DNA of 64,000 nucleotides from a bacterium (GTDB lineage Bacteria > Verrucomicrobiota > Kiritimatiellia > CAIKKV01 > CAITUY01): assembly GCA_037128595.1 (NCBI GenBank), contig JBAXWB010000021.1, positions 24,893 to 88,892 on the forward strand, given 5' to 3'. Shown here piece after piece: positions 17,796 to 26,549 of the stretch. Within the stretch, counting starts at the first letter, position 1, and each line of letters begins with the position of its first letter. The notes under the pieces are model-generated. The model was given only the letters and a program-made list of their open reading frames with translations, was not told the origin of the DNA and ran no database searches. Made by a program: the position numbers and the translations under genes.

Positions 17796-19238
17796 ATGAA
17801 AACGAAAACGCACCCCTCAACAGCGCCCCGGATCGGGCTTTTCGGGATTGGCCTGGATACCTACTGGCCACAGTTTGACGGACTGCTGGAACACCTGACG
17901 GGGTATCAGGCTGAAATCGCCGGGAAACTGCGGCACCTGGAGGTTGAGTTGGTGGATGCGGGCATGGTCGACAATCCGGTCAAGGCACGGGCCGCCGCTG
18001 CGTTGTTGCGCGAAAAACGCGTGGACCTGATCTTTCTCTACGTCTCGACCTATGCGTTGTCCTCCACGGTGCTGCCAGTGGTGCAGGAGGCCAAGGTCCC
18101 CGTGGTGGTGCTGAATCTGCAGCCGGTCGCTCAGTTGGACTACGATGCCTTCAATGCGCTGGGGGATCGCGGGAAAATGACTGGCCTCTGGTTGGAGCAT
18201 TGCCAGTCCTGCAGTGCGCCTGAGATCGCCTGTGTGTTCAACCGCTCCGGGATTGCCTATCACATGGTTACCGGGTACTTGAAGGAAGAGGCCGCCTGGG
18301 GTGAAATCCGGGAATGGGTGGCAGCCGCCCGTGTGGCCACCGGGATGCGGGAGAACCGGGTGGGCGTGCTCGGCCATTATTATGGCGGCATGCTGGATGT
18401 ATACAGTGATATGACCCAGCAATCGGCCAGGTTTGGCAACCACTTTGAAGTGCTGGAAATGTGCGAACTGCACGCCTTGCGCGAAGCGATGTCCGAGGAC
18501 CGGGTGGTGGAGAAAGTCGCGGAATTCCACCGGGTCTTTGAGGTTTCACCGGACTGTGGTGAGGCTGAACTCCGCAGGGCCGCGAAAACCTCCTGTGCGC
18601 TCGATGCGTTGATTGAGACGCATCAGCTTGGCTCAATGGCCTATTATTACGAAGGCGTGGACGGTAATCCCTACCAGGATATTGTCACCTCCGTCATTGC
18701 CGGGAACACCCTGTTGACCGGGTGCCATATTCCCATCGCCGGAGAGTGTGAGGTCAAGAATGTTCAGGCCATGAAGATCCTGGACCTGCTGGGGGTGGGC
18801 GGGTCGTTCTCGGAACTTTATCTCGCCGATTTCAAGGACGACGTGATCTATCTCGGGCATGATGGACCCGCCCATTTCGCGATTGCGGAGGGGGGCGTGG
18901 GGTTGGTTCCTTTGTCAGTATACCATGGCAAGCCCGGGAAAGGGCTGTCGATTCAGATGACCGTCAAACATGGGCCGGTGACACTGCTTTCGGTTGTGCA
19001 GGGAGCGGCGGGGAAACTATCCCTGCTCATTGCCGAGGGGGAGAGTGTGTCGGGGCCGGTGCTCCAGATCGGGAATACCAATAGCCGCTATCGCTTCAGC
19101 ATCGGCGCCAAGGCCTTCATGAACGAATGGTCCAAGGCCGGACCGGCCCACCACTGTGCCATCGGGGTGGGGCATGTGGCGGGGACGCTCTCTAAACTTG
19201 GTGCCATTCTGGGTCTGGATGTGGTCCGGGTTTGCTGA
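17796..19238 (+). CDS. L-arabinose/L-fucose isomerase-like protein
   Basis: 480 aa. The N-terminal part (RIGLFGIGLDTYWPQFDGL, then VDLIFLYVSTYALSSTVLPV) matches the alpha/beta N-domain of the arabinose/fucose isomerase superfamily. Glu- and His-containing segments follow (CELHALREAMSED; IPIAGECEVKNVQAMKILD; a C-terminal PAHHCAIGVGHVAGTLSKLG), as in uncharacterised arabinose-isomerase-like proteins of PVC bacteria. These residues plausibly build the metal site. It is two bases downstream of rhaA and certainly co-transcribed, so it probably acts on a deoxy- or pentose sugar. Which sugar is unknown, and a true AraA or FucI assignment is not made. Confidence 0.75.
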   Translation: MKTKTHPSTAPRIGLFGIGLDTYWPQFDGLLEHLTGYQAEIAGKLRHLEVELVDAGMVDNPVKARAAAALLREKRVDLIFLYVSTYALSSTVLPVVQEAKVPVVVLNLQPVAQLDYDAFNALGDRGKMTGLWLEHCQSCSAPEIACVFNRSGIAYHMVTGYLKEEAAWGEIREWVAAARVATGMRENRVGVLGHYYGGMLDVYSDMTQQSARFGNHFEVLEMCELHALREAMSEDRVVEKVAEFHRVFEVSPDCGEAELRRAAKTSCALDALIETHQLGSMAYYYEGVDGNPYQDIVTSVIAGNTLLTGCHIPIAGECEVKNVQAMKILDLLGVGGSFSELYLADFKDDVIYLGHDGPAHFAIAEGGVGLVPLSVYHGKPGKGLSIQMTVKHGPVTLLSVVQGAAGKLSLLIAEGESVSGPVLQIGNTNSRYRFSIGAKAFMNEWSKAGPAHHCAIGVGHVAGTLSKLGAILGLDVVRVC

Positions 19239-19260
19239 AAGACCGGCGACAGGCTCGGGT

Positions 19261-19287
19261 ATCCAGAATTCAGGAGTCAGAATCCAG
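19261..19287 (+). repeat. Short heptamer array (AATCCAG-type)
   Basis: Tandem heptamers in the form ATCCAG, AATTCAG, GAGTCAG, AATCCAG. Non-coding, between the isomerase stop codon and an inverted repeat. It resembles the heptamer arrays inside two genes at 33944-33978 and 37292-37337 in unit length but not in sequence. Confidence 0.5.
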
Positions 19288-19380
19288 AAGCCCAAGGTGG
19301 CGTTCGACGTCCCCGGCGAACGATTTCTTGTTTCCCTCTTGTCGCTCAGCCGCCGGGACGTCGGCTGCCACCTGGGCTTC
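19287..19380. repeat. Long inverted repeat between convergent genes
   Basis: Left arm 19287-19318 begins GAAGCCCAAGGTGGC and ends CGACGTCCCCGGCG. Right arm 19351-19380 is its near reverse complement (CGCCGGGACGTCGGCTGCCA, then CCTGGGCTTC). The two differ by two single-base gaps and a three-base block. The spacer is 32 bases. It lies between the stops of the isomerase and rfbD genes and could act as a bidirectional terminator or be a mobile palindrome. There is no T-tract. Confidence 0.6.
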
Positions 19381-19423
19381 CGCCTCAGTTACCTCCATTT
19401 GGCATCTGAAGCGCTTCAGATCG

Positions 19424-20290
19424 CTATTTAAGGGATGCCAGGCAGTCGCTGAGCGCCTGCTCCCAATGGGGCAGGGAGGTTCCGAAGGTCCGTGTGAACT
19501 GGTCGCAGTTCATCACGGAGTAGGGCGGTCGGCGAGCCGGTGTGGGATAGTCGGCGGTCGTGATGGGGATGACAGGAATGCCGGCCGGTGTAAAGGCGCG
19601 TGCAAAGCCTTGCCAGGAGGTTTGTCCGGCGCTGACGCAGTGATAGAGGCCGCTGACGTCATTCAGGGGGAATGTCCCGTCTTTTGTCCGGACGGTTGCG
19701 AGAGCCGTGGCGGTAGCATCCGCAATGGTCCGGCACCAGGTGGGACATCCGATCTGGTCGCTTACCACGCGCAGGGGTTTCCCTTCACTCGCCAGGCGGC
19801 GCATGGTGAGAAGGAAATTCCTGCCCCTCAGGCCATAGACCCAGGCGAGCCGGAAAATGAGGTGAGGTACACCGGAGTCCTGAATGGCCCGGTCGCCCTC
19901 CAGTTTGGTGGTCCCGTAGACGCTGAGGGGATGGGGCAGGTCCGTTTCAAGGTAAGGCTGCTGCTTGGTTCCATCAAAGACAAAATCGGTGGAGTAGTGG
20001 ATCAACCCGGCACCTAGTTTTCTGGCTTCCTCCGCCAGAATCGCCGGCGCGATGGCATTGAGTTTGCGGCACAGGTCCGGCTCTGATTCGGCTTTGTCGA
20101 CCGCGGTATAGGCCGCGGCATTGACAATCAGTTGAGGCTGCGCTTCGCGTACGATCCGAATGATGGAGTCGGGGTCGGAGAAATCAATGGCGGGATAGCA
20201 CACGGCGGTCACAGGCCCCAACGGGGCCAGCGCCCGCTGCAACTCAAACCCCACTTGCCCATCATTACCAATCAGTAAAATCCGTTTCAT
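19424..20290 (-). CDS. rfbD: dTDP-4-dehydrorhamnose reductase
   Basis: 288 aa, the usual RfbD/RmlD size. Extended short-chain dehydrogenase fold: N-terminal [17 protein letters not shown] (NADPH-binding, the family's GxxGQxG), [13 protein letters not shown] (family hallmark), STDFVFDG (catalytic Thr/Ser region), and YGTTKLEGD with the Tyr-x3-Lys catalytic pair. It reduces dTDP-4-dehydro-L-rhamnose to dTDP-L-rhamnose, a surface-polysaccharide precursor, in the cytoplasm. Its start overlaps the pgi stop by four bases, so the two are coupled. rfbA, rfbB and rfbC are not in the window. Confidence 0.93.
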   Translation of the reverse strand: MKRILLIGNDGQVGFELQRALAPLGPVTAVCYPAIDFSDPDSIIRIVREAQPQLIVNAAAYTAVDKAESEPDLCRKLNAIAPAILAEEARKLGAGLIHYSTDFVFDGTKQQPYLETDLPHPLSVYGTTKLEGDRAIQDSGVPHLIFRLAWVYGLRGRNFLLTMRRLASEGKPLRVVSDQIGCPTWCRTIADATATALATVRTKDGTFPLNDVSGLYHCVSAGQTSWQGFARAFTPAGIPVIPITTADYPTPARRPPYSVMNCDQFTRTFGTSLPHWEQALSDCLASLK

Positions 20291-21912
20291 TTTCCTGCCT
20301 TGTAGCGGCGGATCAGTTCATTGGTTGAGGAATCGTGCGTCAGGGTGGGTTCCGGGGTTTGCAATTCCGGGAGGATTTTATTGGCCAATACTTTACCGAG
20401 TTGGACCCCCCATTGGTCGAATGAGAAGACGTTCCAAATCACCCCCTGAACGAAGATTTTGTGTTCATAGAGGGCAATGAGCGAGCCCAGAATACGGGGC
20501 GTCAGTTTCTCTGCCAGAATGGTGTTGGTCGGCCGGTTCCCTGTAAAGACTTTGAAGGGGACCAGTTTGGCCGGGGTGCCTTCGGCGATCACTTCCGCCT
20601 CGGTCTTGCCGAATGCCAATGCCTCGGTTTGGGCAAAGAAGTTGGCCATGAACTTGTCGTGGTGGTCGCCAATGGGATTCTGGCTCTGACTGAACCCGAT
20701 GAAATCACAGGGGATCAATTTGGTTCCCTGATGAATCAATTGATAAAAGGCGTGCTGGCCATTGGTCCCGGGCTCACCCCAGATGACCGGGCCCGTCTGC
20801 CATTGTACCGGCTTGCCCTGCTTGTCGCAGCCCTTGCCGTTACTTTCCATGTCCGCCTGCTGGAAATACGCCGCGAACCGGTGCAGATACTGATCGTACG
20901 GCAGGATGGCGTGGGTTTCGGCGCCCATAAAATTGTTGTACCAGAGCCCCAGCAGGGCCAGCAGAACGGGGGCATTCTGTTCCAGGGGGGCTTCGATAAA
21001 ATGCCGGTCCATGGCGTGGTACCCCTCGAGAAACTCGATAAACTTTTCAGGCCCAATCGCCAGCATGACCGGCAGGCCGATGGCGGAGCAGAGGGAGTAG
21101 CGGCCGCCTACCCAGTCCCAGAAGCCGAACATGTTGGCGGTGTCGATGCCAAAGGCACTGACCTCCTTGGCGGCGGTGGAGAGGGCCACAAAATGGCAGG
21201 CCACGGCGGCGGGATCCTTCAGGGATTTCAGGCACCAGGCCCGTGCCGTTTCGGCGTTGGTCATGGTCTCCTGCGTGGTAAAGGTCTTGGAGGCTACAAT
21301 GAAGAGGGTCTCCTCCGGATTCAGGTCACGGGTACATTCGGCGAAATGCGTGGCATCCACGTTGGAAATAAAGCGGAGCGTGAGGGTGCGGTCCGAATAC
21401 GCCTTCAGGGCTTCATAGGCCATCACAGGGCCCAAGTCAGAGCCACCAATCCCGATGTTGACGATGGTCCGGATGGGCTTGCCGCTATAGCCCAGCCATT
21501 CTCCTGCGCGAACCTTGCGGGAAAAGGTGATCATTTTGTCGAGGACCGCGTTTACTTCAGGCATGACATCCTTGCGATCCACCATGATTGGAGTGTTGGA
21601 GCGGTTCCGTAGGGCAATATGCAGGACGGACCGGTTCTCGGTCTGGTTGATCTTCTTTCCAGTGAACATATCCTGTGCGGCCTCATTGATATGGCAGGCC
21701 CGGGCGAGGTCAAGCAGAAGGCTCAGGGTTTCTGCGGTAATCCGGTTTTTTGAATAATCGAGGTAGAGACCGCAGGTTTCCATGGTGAACTGCTTGCCAC
21801 GGCCCGGATCATCACGGAACAAGTCGCGCAGGTGGGTCACTTTGAGCAAGTCTGCGTTTTTTTTCAATGCCTTCCACTCGGGGCGTTTATTCAAGCGTAC
21901 GGTTCTGGCCAT
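20287..21912 (-). CDS. pgi: Glucose-6-phosphate isomerase
   Basis: 541 aa, matching long-form bacterial Pgi (EC 5.3.1.9). Signature segments are visible: [18 protein letters not shown] (phosphate-binding), [32 protein letters not shown] (PROSITE signature 1 region), catalytic Glu in [16 protein letters not shown], and [13 protein letters not shown] near the C-terminus. It interconverts glucose-6-phosphate and fructose-6-phosphate in the cytoplasm. Transcribed with rfbD and divergent from the hydrogenase operon. The shared ~220-bp upstream region contains a Rex-like palindrome that could bear on either operon. Confidence 0.96.
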   Translation of the reverse strand: MARTVRLNKRPEWKALKKNADLLKVTHLRDLFRDDPGRGKQFTMETCGLYLDYSKNRITAETLSLLLDLARACHINEAAQDMFTGKKINQTENRSVLHIALRNRSNTPIMVDRKDVMPEVNAVLDKMITFSRKVRAGEWLGYSGKPIRTIVNIGIGGSDLGPVMAYEALKAYSDRTLTLRFISNVDATHFAECTRDLNPEETLFIVASKTFTTQETMTNAETARAWCLKSLKDPAAVACHFVALSTAAKEVSAFGIDTANMFGFWDWVGGRYSLCSAIGLPVMLAIGPEKFIEFLEGYHAMDRHFIEAPLEQNAPVLLALLGLWYNNFMGAETHAILPYDQYLHRFAAYFQQADMESNGKGCDKQGKPVQWQTGPVIWGEPGTNGQHAFYQLIHQGTKLIPCDFIGFSQSQNPIGDHHDKFMANFFAQTEALAFGKTEAEVIAEGTPAKLVPFKVFTGNRPTNTILAEKLTPRILGSLIALYEHKIFVQGVIWNVFSFDQWGVQLGKVLANKILPELQTPEPTLTHDSSTNELIRRYKAGK

Positions 21913-21997
21913 AAGATGATCTCCAAATAAATGTTTGAAAATGAATAACGGAAAGAGGCCTCAAAAGAAAGTTTATTGGTGGTCCGTTTCAGGATTA

Positions 21998-22021
21998 AGT
22001 TCGTGAATATTTTCACGAACT
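21998..22021. promoter_or_regulatory. Rex-like inverted repeat operator candidate
   Basis: Perfect palindrome with 10-bp arms, AGTTCGTGAA, TATT, TTCACGAACT. The core TCGTGAA-N4-TTCACGA differs from the redox-sensor Rex consensus TTGTGAA-N4-TTCACAA at one position per half-site. Rex senses the NADH/NAD ratio and commonly controls fermentation and hydrogenase genes, which fits the neighbouring NADH-linked hydrogenase. It lies 53 bp upstream of the likely -35 of hydB and 85 bp from the pgi start. It is not followed by a T-run, so a terminator is unlikely. Confidence 0.5.
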
Positions 22022-22074
22022 ACACCTTAATTATTGGATAGTAATAGAAATGTTAAATATTTAACGTTAATCAT

Positions 22075-22104
22075 TTGACAAGAGACGCGCAGATGCGTTA
22101 TTGA
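22075..22104 (+). promoter_or_regulatory. Candidate sigma70-type promoter of the hydrogenase operon
   Basis: An exact -35 TTGACA (22075-22080) is followed after 18 bases by TATTGA (22099-22104), a weak -10. Transcription would start near 22111, about 23 bases before the hydB ATG. Just upstream is an AT-rich palindrome, GTTAAATATTTAAC (22052-22065). Confidence 0.4.
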
Positions 22105-22133
22105 GCTATTTTTCTAATAAAAAGGGAATACGT

Positions 22134-24047
22134 ATGAGTAAACCAATGGAACAATTGCTTGAACTTCGCCGCAAGGCCGAACATCGGCTGCAGAAGGAGA
22201 AGTTGAGTTCGAAAATCCGTATCACGGTGGGCTCGGCAACCTGTGAAAATGCCGCTGGGGCCAATGAAGTCTTCAAGCAGGTTGAAACCTTAATCCAGCA
22301 ACACAAGCTCAAGGATGTTACGTTGAGCCGGGTGGGTTGCTCCGGACGCTGCGATATGGAGCCCGTGGTGGCCGTGTTTGCCAAGGGATCTGCACCGATC
22401 AAGTACATTTCCATGACTCCTGACAAAGTGGCGACCATATTCGATTCGCACATTCTCAAGGGGGCTCCGGTGCAAGCCCTCTCGATGCCGCACAAGGAGA
22501 AGGCTGGCAGCGACTTCTCCGAGGAAAAGCTCTGGTCTGATGCCCGTCTGGCGGACCGGTTTTCCTCCGTTTTCGGCGATGTGGATTTCTTTGGCAAGCA
22601 GATGCGTGTGACGTTGCGGAACTGCGGGGTCATTGATCCCGAGAGCCTGGATGAGTACCTGGTCGTCCGGGGCTATCAGGCCGCGGTCAAGGTCCTGACG
22701 GAAATGAAGCCTCAGGATGTCGTGAATTCCATCACCAAGTCCGGCCTGCGCGGGCGCGGCGGTGGCGGGTTCCCCACCGGTGTGAAGTGGAACTTCGCCT
22801 CGGTCCAGAAGAGCGAAGAGAAATACATCATCTGTAACGCCGACGAGGGTGACCCCGGCGCCTTTATGGACCGCAGCACCATTGAGGGCGACCCCCATAC
22901 CATCATTGAGGGGATGATTATTGGCGGCTATGCGATCGGCTCCAAACAGGGGTATGTATACATCCGTGCGGAGTATCCGCTGGCCATCAAACGGCTGGAA
23001 GTCGCCATCGCGGCGGCCCGTAAAGCCGGGTTCCTCGGCAAAAATATTTTCGGGACCGAATGGGATTTCGACATTGAGATCCGGCTCGGGGCGGGTGCCT
23101 TCGTCTGTGGCGAAGAAACCGCGCTGATCCGTTCCATCGAGGGCGCGCGGGGTATGCCCCGGCCAAGGCCCCCGTATCCGGCGGTTCGCGGACTGTGGGG
23201 CAAACCCACCGTCATCAATAATGTAGAGACGTTCGCCAATATTCCGGTGGTGATTCTGGACGGACCCGAGTGGTTCGCCTCGATCGGGACCGAGAAGAGC
23301 AAGGGGACGAAGGTCTTTGCGCTGGCGGGCAAGGTATGTAACACCGGGCTGGTCGAAGTCCCCATGGGCACGACGCTGCGGGATGTGGTGTACGGGGTTG
23401 GCGGCGGCATCAAGGACGGTAAGAAATTCAAGGCGGTCCAGACGGGTGGTCCGGCCGGCGGTTGTCTTCCTGAGTCGTGTCTCGACACGCCGGTGGACTA
23501 TGAGTCGCTTTCGGCGGCCGGCTCCATGATGGGCAGCGGCGGGATGATCGTGATCGACGAGGATTCCTGCATGGTGGACATGGCCCGGTTCTTCCTGGAT
23601 TTCACCCAGGATGAATCCTGCGGCAAATGCACTCCCTGCCGGGAGGGCACCAAGCGTATGCTTGAGATTCTCCAGCGCATCGTGGATGGCAAGGGCGTGG
23701 AGGGCGATATCGAGAAGCTCCTCCGGCTGGGCGACACGATCAAGCGGACCTCGTTGTGCGGTCTCGGACAGGCCTCCCCGAACCCGGTCATCAGCACCAT
23801 TAAGCACTTCCGGGACGAGTATGAGGCTCATATCCGCGAAAAGCGCTGTCCGGCGGGGGTTTGTACGCACCTGCTGAACTATACGATTACGGAGAAGTGC
23901 ATCGGGTGCGGGGCCTGCAAGCGCAAGTGTCCTGTGGCCTGCATCAGCGGGAAGCCGAAAGAGCTTCATACCATTGATGCGTCCCGTTGCATCAAGTGCG
24001 GACAATGTTTCGAGGTGTGCAAATTTGACGCGGTAAAGAGGAAATAG
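22134..24047 (+). CDS. hydB: [FeFe]-hydrogenase NADH-binding subunit HydB (NuoF-like)
   Basis: 637 aa. The N-terminal thioredoxin-like ferredoxin domain has [11 protein letters not shown] and VGCSGRCD, so three of the usual four cysteines are seen. The NuoF core follows: FMN/NADH motif [16 protein letters not shown], then [13 protein letters not shown], an SLBB region, and the [4Fe-4S] motif [16 protein letters not shown]. The C-terminus has two ferredoxin clusters ([12 protein letters not shown] and [12 protein letters not shown]). In multimeric hydrogenases this subunit passes electrons between NAD(H) and the hydrogenase, often by flavin-based bifurcation. The ATG at 22134 with AAAGGGA upstream is preferred over a TTG at 22101. 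First gene of hydB-hydA-hydC. Confidence 0.92.
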   Translation: MSKPMEQLLELRRKAEHRLQKEKLSSKIRITVGSATCENAAGANEVFKQVETLIQQHKLKDVTLSRVGCSGRCDMEPVVAVFAKGSAPIKYISMTPDKVATIFDSHILKGAPVQALSMPHKEKAGSDFSEEKLWSDARLADRFSSVFGDVDFFGKQMRVTLRNCGVIDPESLDEYLVVRGYQAAVKVLTEMKPQDVVNSITKSGLRGRGGGGFPTGVKWNFASVQKSEEKYIICNADEGDPGAFMDRSTIEGDPHTIIEGMIIGGYAIGSKQGYVYIRAEYPLAIKRLEVAIAAARKAGFLGKNIFGTEWDFDIEIRLGAGAFVCGEETALIRSIEGARGMPRPRPPYPAVRGLWGKPTVINNVETFANIPVVILDGPEWFASIGTEKSKGTKVFALAGKVCNTGLVEVPMGTTLRDVVYGVGGGIKDGKKFKAVQTGGPAGGCLPESCLDTPVDYESLSAAGSMMGSGGMIVIDEDSCMVDMARFFLDFTQDESCGKCTPCREGTKRMLEILQRIVDGKGVEGDIEKLLRLGDTIKRTSLCGLGQASPNPVISTIKHFRDEYEAHIREKRCPAGVCTHLLNYTITEKCIGCGACKRKCPVACISGKPKELHTIDASRCIKCGQCFEVCKFDAVKRK

Positions 24048-24049
24048 TC

Positions 24050-25810
24050 ATGACAACAGAAAAAAAAGTTACCCTTTGGATTGACGGAGTCAAGGTGACC
24101 GTGTCTGATAAAAGCACGGTGCTTCAGGCGGCCCGGTCCATCAATATCGATGTTCCCAGTTTGTGTTATCACCCCGACCTGAGCGTTCTGGGTGCCTGCC
24201 GGGTCTGTCTGGTGGAGATTGAGGGGCAGCGCAATCCTGTGGCCTCCTGTTCCTATCCGGTGGCAGAAGGCATGAAAGTCAAGACCTCCTCCACGCTGTT
24301 GCGCCGCTTGCGCCGTGATGTGGTGGAGCTGATCCTTGACAATCATCCCATGGATTGCCAGACCTGCGTGCGTAACGGCACGTGCGAATTGCAGAAACTC
24401 GCCTATGATCTCGGCGTACGCGAGCGGCTGTTCCAGGGGGAACGCAAGCACTTTGAAGAGGATACGTCGTCCCCGGTGCACCGCACCCCGGATAAGTGCA
24501 TCCTGTGCGGCCGGTGCATCCGCGTCTGCGGAGAAGTACAGGGCGTTCACAATCTGGGCGTCCAGAACCGCGGGTTCCATAACGTGGTGGCGCCCGCCCA
24601 TGAGTGCAACATGATTGACTCGGTCTGCATCCACTGCGGACAGTGCGTCAATGTGTGTCCGACGGCCGCGTTCACCGAGCAGGATGCCACCGAAACCGTA
24701 TTCGAGGCCCTGGCGAACCCCGACATGCATGTCGTCGTGCATACGGCGCCGGCCATCCGGGCCACGATCGGTGAAGGGTTCGGCTTCAGGCCGGGCACCC
24801 CGGTGACGGGCAAGTTGGTGACGGCGCTCCGTCGCGCCGGGTTCCATAAGGTCTTCGACACCAATTTCGCGGCGGATCTGACCATTATTGAGGAATCCGC
24901 GGAGTTCATTCACCGGATCCAGAAAAATGAGCGCCTTCCCCTGATCACCTCCTGCTCGCCGGGCTGGGTGAATTTCATGGAGCGCTTCTATCCGGAGCTG
25001 ATTCCCCTGACCTCGACCTGCAAGTCGCCCATGGGAATGATGTCCACGCTGCTGAAAACCTATTATGCCCAGCAGATGGGGCTGGATCCGAAGAATATCT
25101 TCGTGGTCGCGGTGATGCCCTGCACGGCGAAAAAATTCGAGGCCAGCCGGCCCGCCCACATGGCCCCTTGGGGTAAGCCCTACACGGATGCCGTGTTGAC
25201 GACACGCGAATTGGTCTGGATGCTGAAATGCCTCGGGGTGGATTTCCATAACCTGGAGGATGGCATGTATGATTCCCCGATGGGCGTCTCGTCCGGGGCG
25301 GCCGATATTTTCGGTGCCACGGGTGGCGTGATGGAAGCGGCGCTCCGGACCGCCTATGAAAAGATTACCGGCAAGGAACTCGAAGCCCTTGATTTTGAAG
25401 ATGTCCGCGGGGTCGAAGGGGTCAAGGAAACCTCGGTGGAGATCAATGGCCTGACGGTGAACATCGGGGTGGCCAACGGGTTGCAGAATGCCAAAAATCT
25501 TCTGGATCGCGTCGTCAGTGGTGAGAAGGCCTACCACATCATCGAGATCATGGCCTGTCCGGGTGGGTGCGTCGCAGGCGGGGGCCAGCCCTATCCGCCG
25601 GATGGGATGCATGTGTTGGATCCCGAACTGGCACGCTTGCGTGCCCGGGCGCTCTACTCCATTGATGCGAGCAAGTCCCTGAGGAAGTCACACGAGAATC
25701 CCGCCATCGAACTCTTGTATGAGAATTTCCTGGGGGCGCCGAACAGCCATCTTTGTCATGAATTGTTGCATACCCACTATGAACCCAAGTATCCGCGAGG
25801 TGTGAAATGA
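24050..25810 (+). CDS. hydA: [FeFe]-hydrogenase catalytic subunit HydA
   Basis: 586 aa. The N-terminal [2Fe-2S] domain has CYHPDLSVLGACRVC, then the His-Cys3 cluster HPMDCQTCVRNGTCELQ, two [4Fe-4S] clusters (CILCGRCIRVC and CIHCGQCVNVCP) and the H-cluster domain. All three H-cluster signatures are intact: TSCSPGWVNF (L1), MPCTAKKFEA (L2) and MACPGGCVAGGGQP (L3). The C-terminal ~60 residues are the fused small-subunit helix region. It catalyses reversible H2 formation in the cytoplasm. It starts two bases after hydB and overlaps hydC by four bases. The maturases HydE, HydF and HydG, needed for H-cluster assembly, are not in the window. HydA lacks the extra C-terminal ferredoxin domain found in Thermotoga HydA. 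Confidence 0.95.
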   Translation: MTTEKKVTLWIDGVKVTVSDKSTVLQAARSINIDVPSLCYHPDLSVLGACRVCLVEIEGQRNPVASCSYPVAEGMKVKTSSTLLRRLRRDVVELILDNHPMDCQTCVRNGTCELQKLAYDLGVRERLFQGERKHFEEDTSSPVHRTPDKCILCGRCIRVCGEVQGVHNLGVQNRGFHNVVAPAHECNMIDSVCIHCGQCVNVCPTAAFTEQDATETVFEALANPDMHVVVHTAPAIRATIGEGFGFRPGTPVTGKLVTALRRAGFHKVFDTNFAADLTIIEESAEFIHRIQKNERLPLITSCSPGWVNFMERFYPELIPLTSTCKSPMGMMSTLLKTYYAQQMGLDPKNIFVVAVMPCTAKKFEASRPAHMAPWGKPYTDAVLTTRELVWMLKCLGVDFHNLEDGMYDSPMGVSSGAADIFGATGGVMEAALRTAYEKITGKELEALDFEDVRGVEGVKETSVEINGLTVNIGVANGLQNAKNLLDRVVSGEKAYHIIEIMACPGGCVAGGGQPYPPDGMHVLDPELARLRARALYSIDASKSLRKSHENPAIELLYENFLGAPNSHLCHELLHTHYEPKYPRGVK

Positions 25811-26337
25811 AGTCCGAGTTATTGAAAAAGGAACAGGACAAGGCCAAGGCGATTTTTCCGGAAACGGTGGTTCGCTATATCGAGGAATGTGTGGCGAAGA
25901 AAAATCCTGACAGCCACCTGATTTCCGTCCTGCACAAGGTTCAGGATCACTTCGGGTATCTGGCCAAGGAGCACATGGATGGGGTGTCCATCCTGATGCA
26001 GATTCCTTCAACCAAGGTCACGGGGGTAGCGAGTTTCTATCATTTCTTCAATTTCACCCCCCGGGGAAAACACCGGATTTCCCTTTGTATGGGAACCGCC
26101 TGTTTTGTGAAGGGGGCAGGGCATGTCCTGAGCAAGTTGAAAGACCTGCTCGGCATTGACGTCGGTCAGACGACGCCGGACGCCCTGTTTTCAATCGATG
26201 TGGCCCGTTGTGTCGGCGCCTGTGCGCTGGCCCCGGTGATGATCGTGGATGAGAAGGTCTATGCCGAGGTCAAGCCCGACCAGGTCGCCAAGATTTTGGC
26301 GGAATACGGCTTCGATCCGAAAAAACAGAAGGCGTAA
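25807..26337 (+). CDS. hydC: [FeFe]-hydrogenase subunit HydC (NuoE-like)
   Basis: 176 aa thioredoxin-fold [2Fe-2S] protein of the NuoE family. Typical helical start, then HKVQDHFGYLAKEHM, followed by the four cluster ligands in CMGTACFVKGAG (C-x4-C) and ARCVGACALAPVM (C-x3-C). It forms the electron-transfer partner of HydB in trimeric NADH-dependent hydrogenases. The four-base overlap with hydA shows translational coupling. A GC-rich hairpin at 26411-26442 probably closes the operon. Confidence 0.93.
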   Translation: MKSELLKKEQDKAKAIFPETVVRYIEECVAKKNPDSHLISVLHKVQDHFGYLAKEHMDGVSILMQIPSTKVTGVASFYHFFNFTPRGKHRISLCMGTACFVKGAGHVLSKLKDLLGIDVGQTTPDALFSIDVARCVGACALAPVMIVDEKVYAEVKPDQVAKILAEYGFDPKKQKA

Positions 26338-26410
26338 ACCGCTATTCAAGGCGGAAAAGCGCACGGCTGTCAGATCAGGAAATTTGAACAGAAGGCGCAA
26401 AGCTCGCGAA

Positions 26411-26442
26411 GGCCACAGGCGGCGGATACGCCGCCTGCGGCC
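26411..26442 (+). terminator. GC-rich hairpin after hydC
   Basis: GGCCACAGGCGGCG, loop GATA, CGCCGCCTGCGGCC: a 14-bp stem with one mismatch. Followed only by GTTTGTC, so it is a weak intrinsic terminator at best. Its place 74 bp after the hydC stop fits transcription termination or mRNA 3'-end protection. Confidence 0.5.
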
Positions 26443-26549
26443 GTTTGTCACCATTTGACAGTTCCGCCCAGGTCGAGTACTCTATTCAGGTGTTGGTGAG
26501 TTTTCGTAAGTCCCCGCTGGCGATCCCCCCTGAAAGTAAATAAACAAAT

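Noticed and set aside
20461..21612. Plus-strand open frame of 383 codons inside pgi
   Set aside because: Antisense to a highly conserved gene; Gly/Arg-rich shadow with no recognisable protein features.
21998..22021. Palindrome read as a transcription terminator of pgi or hydB
   Set aside because: It lies upstream of both divergent genes, has a short AT-rich centre and no T-run; an operator is more likely.
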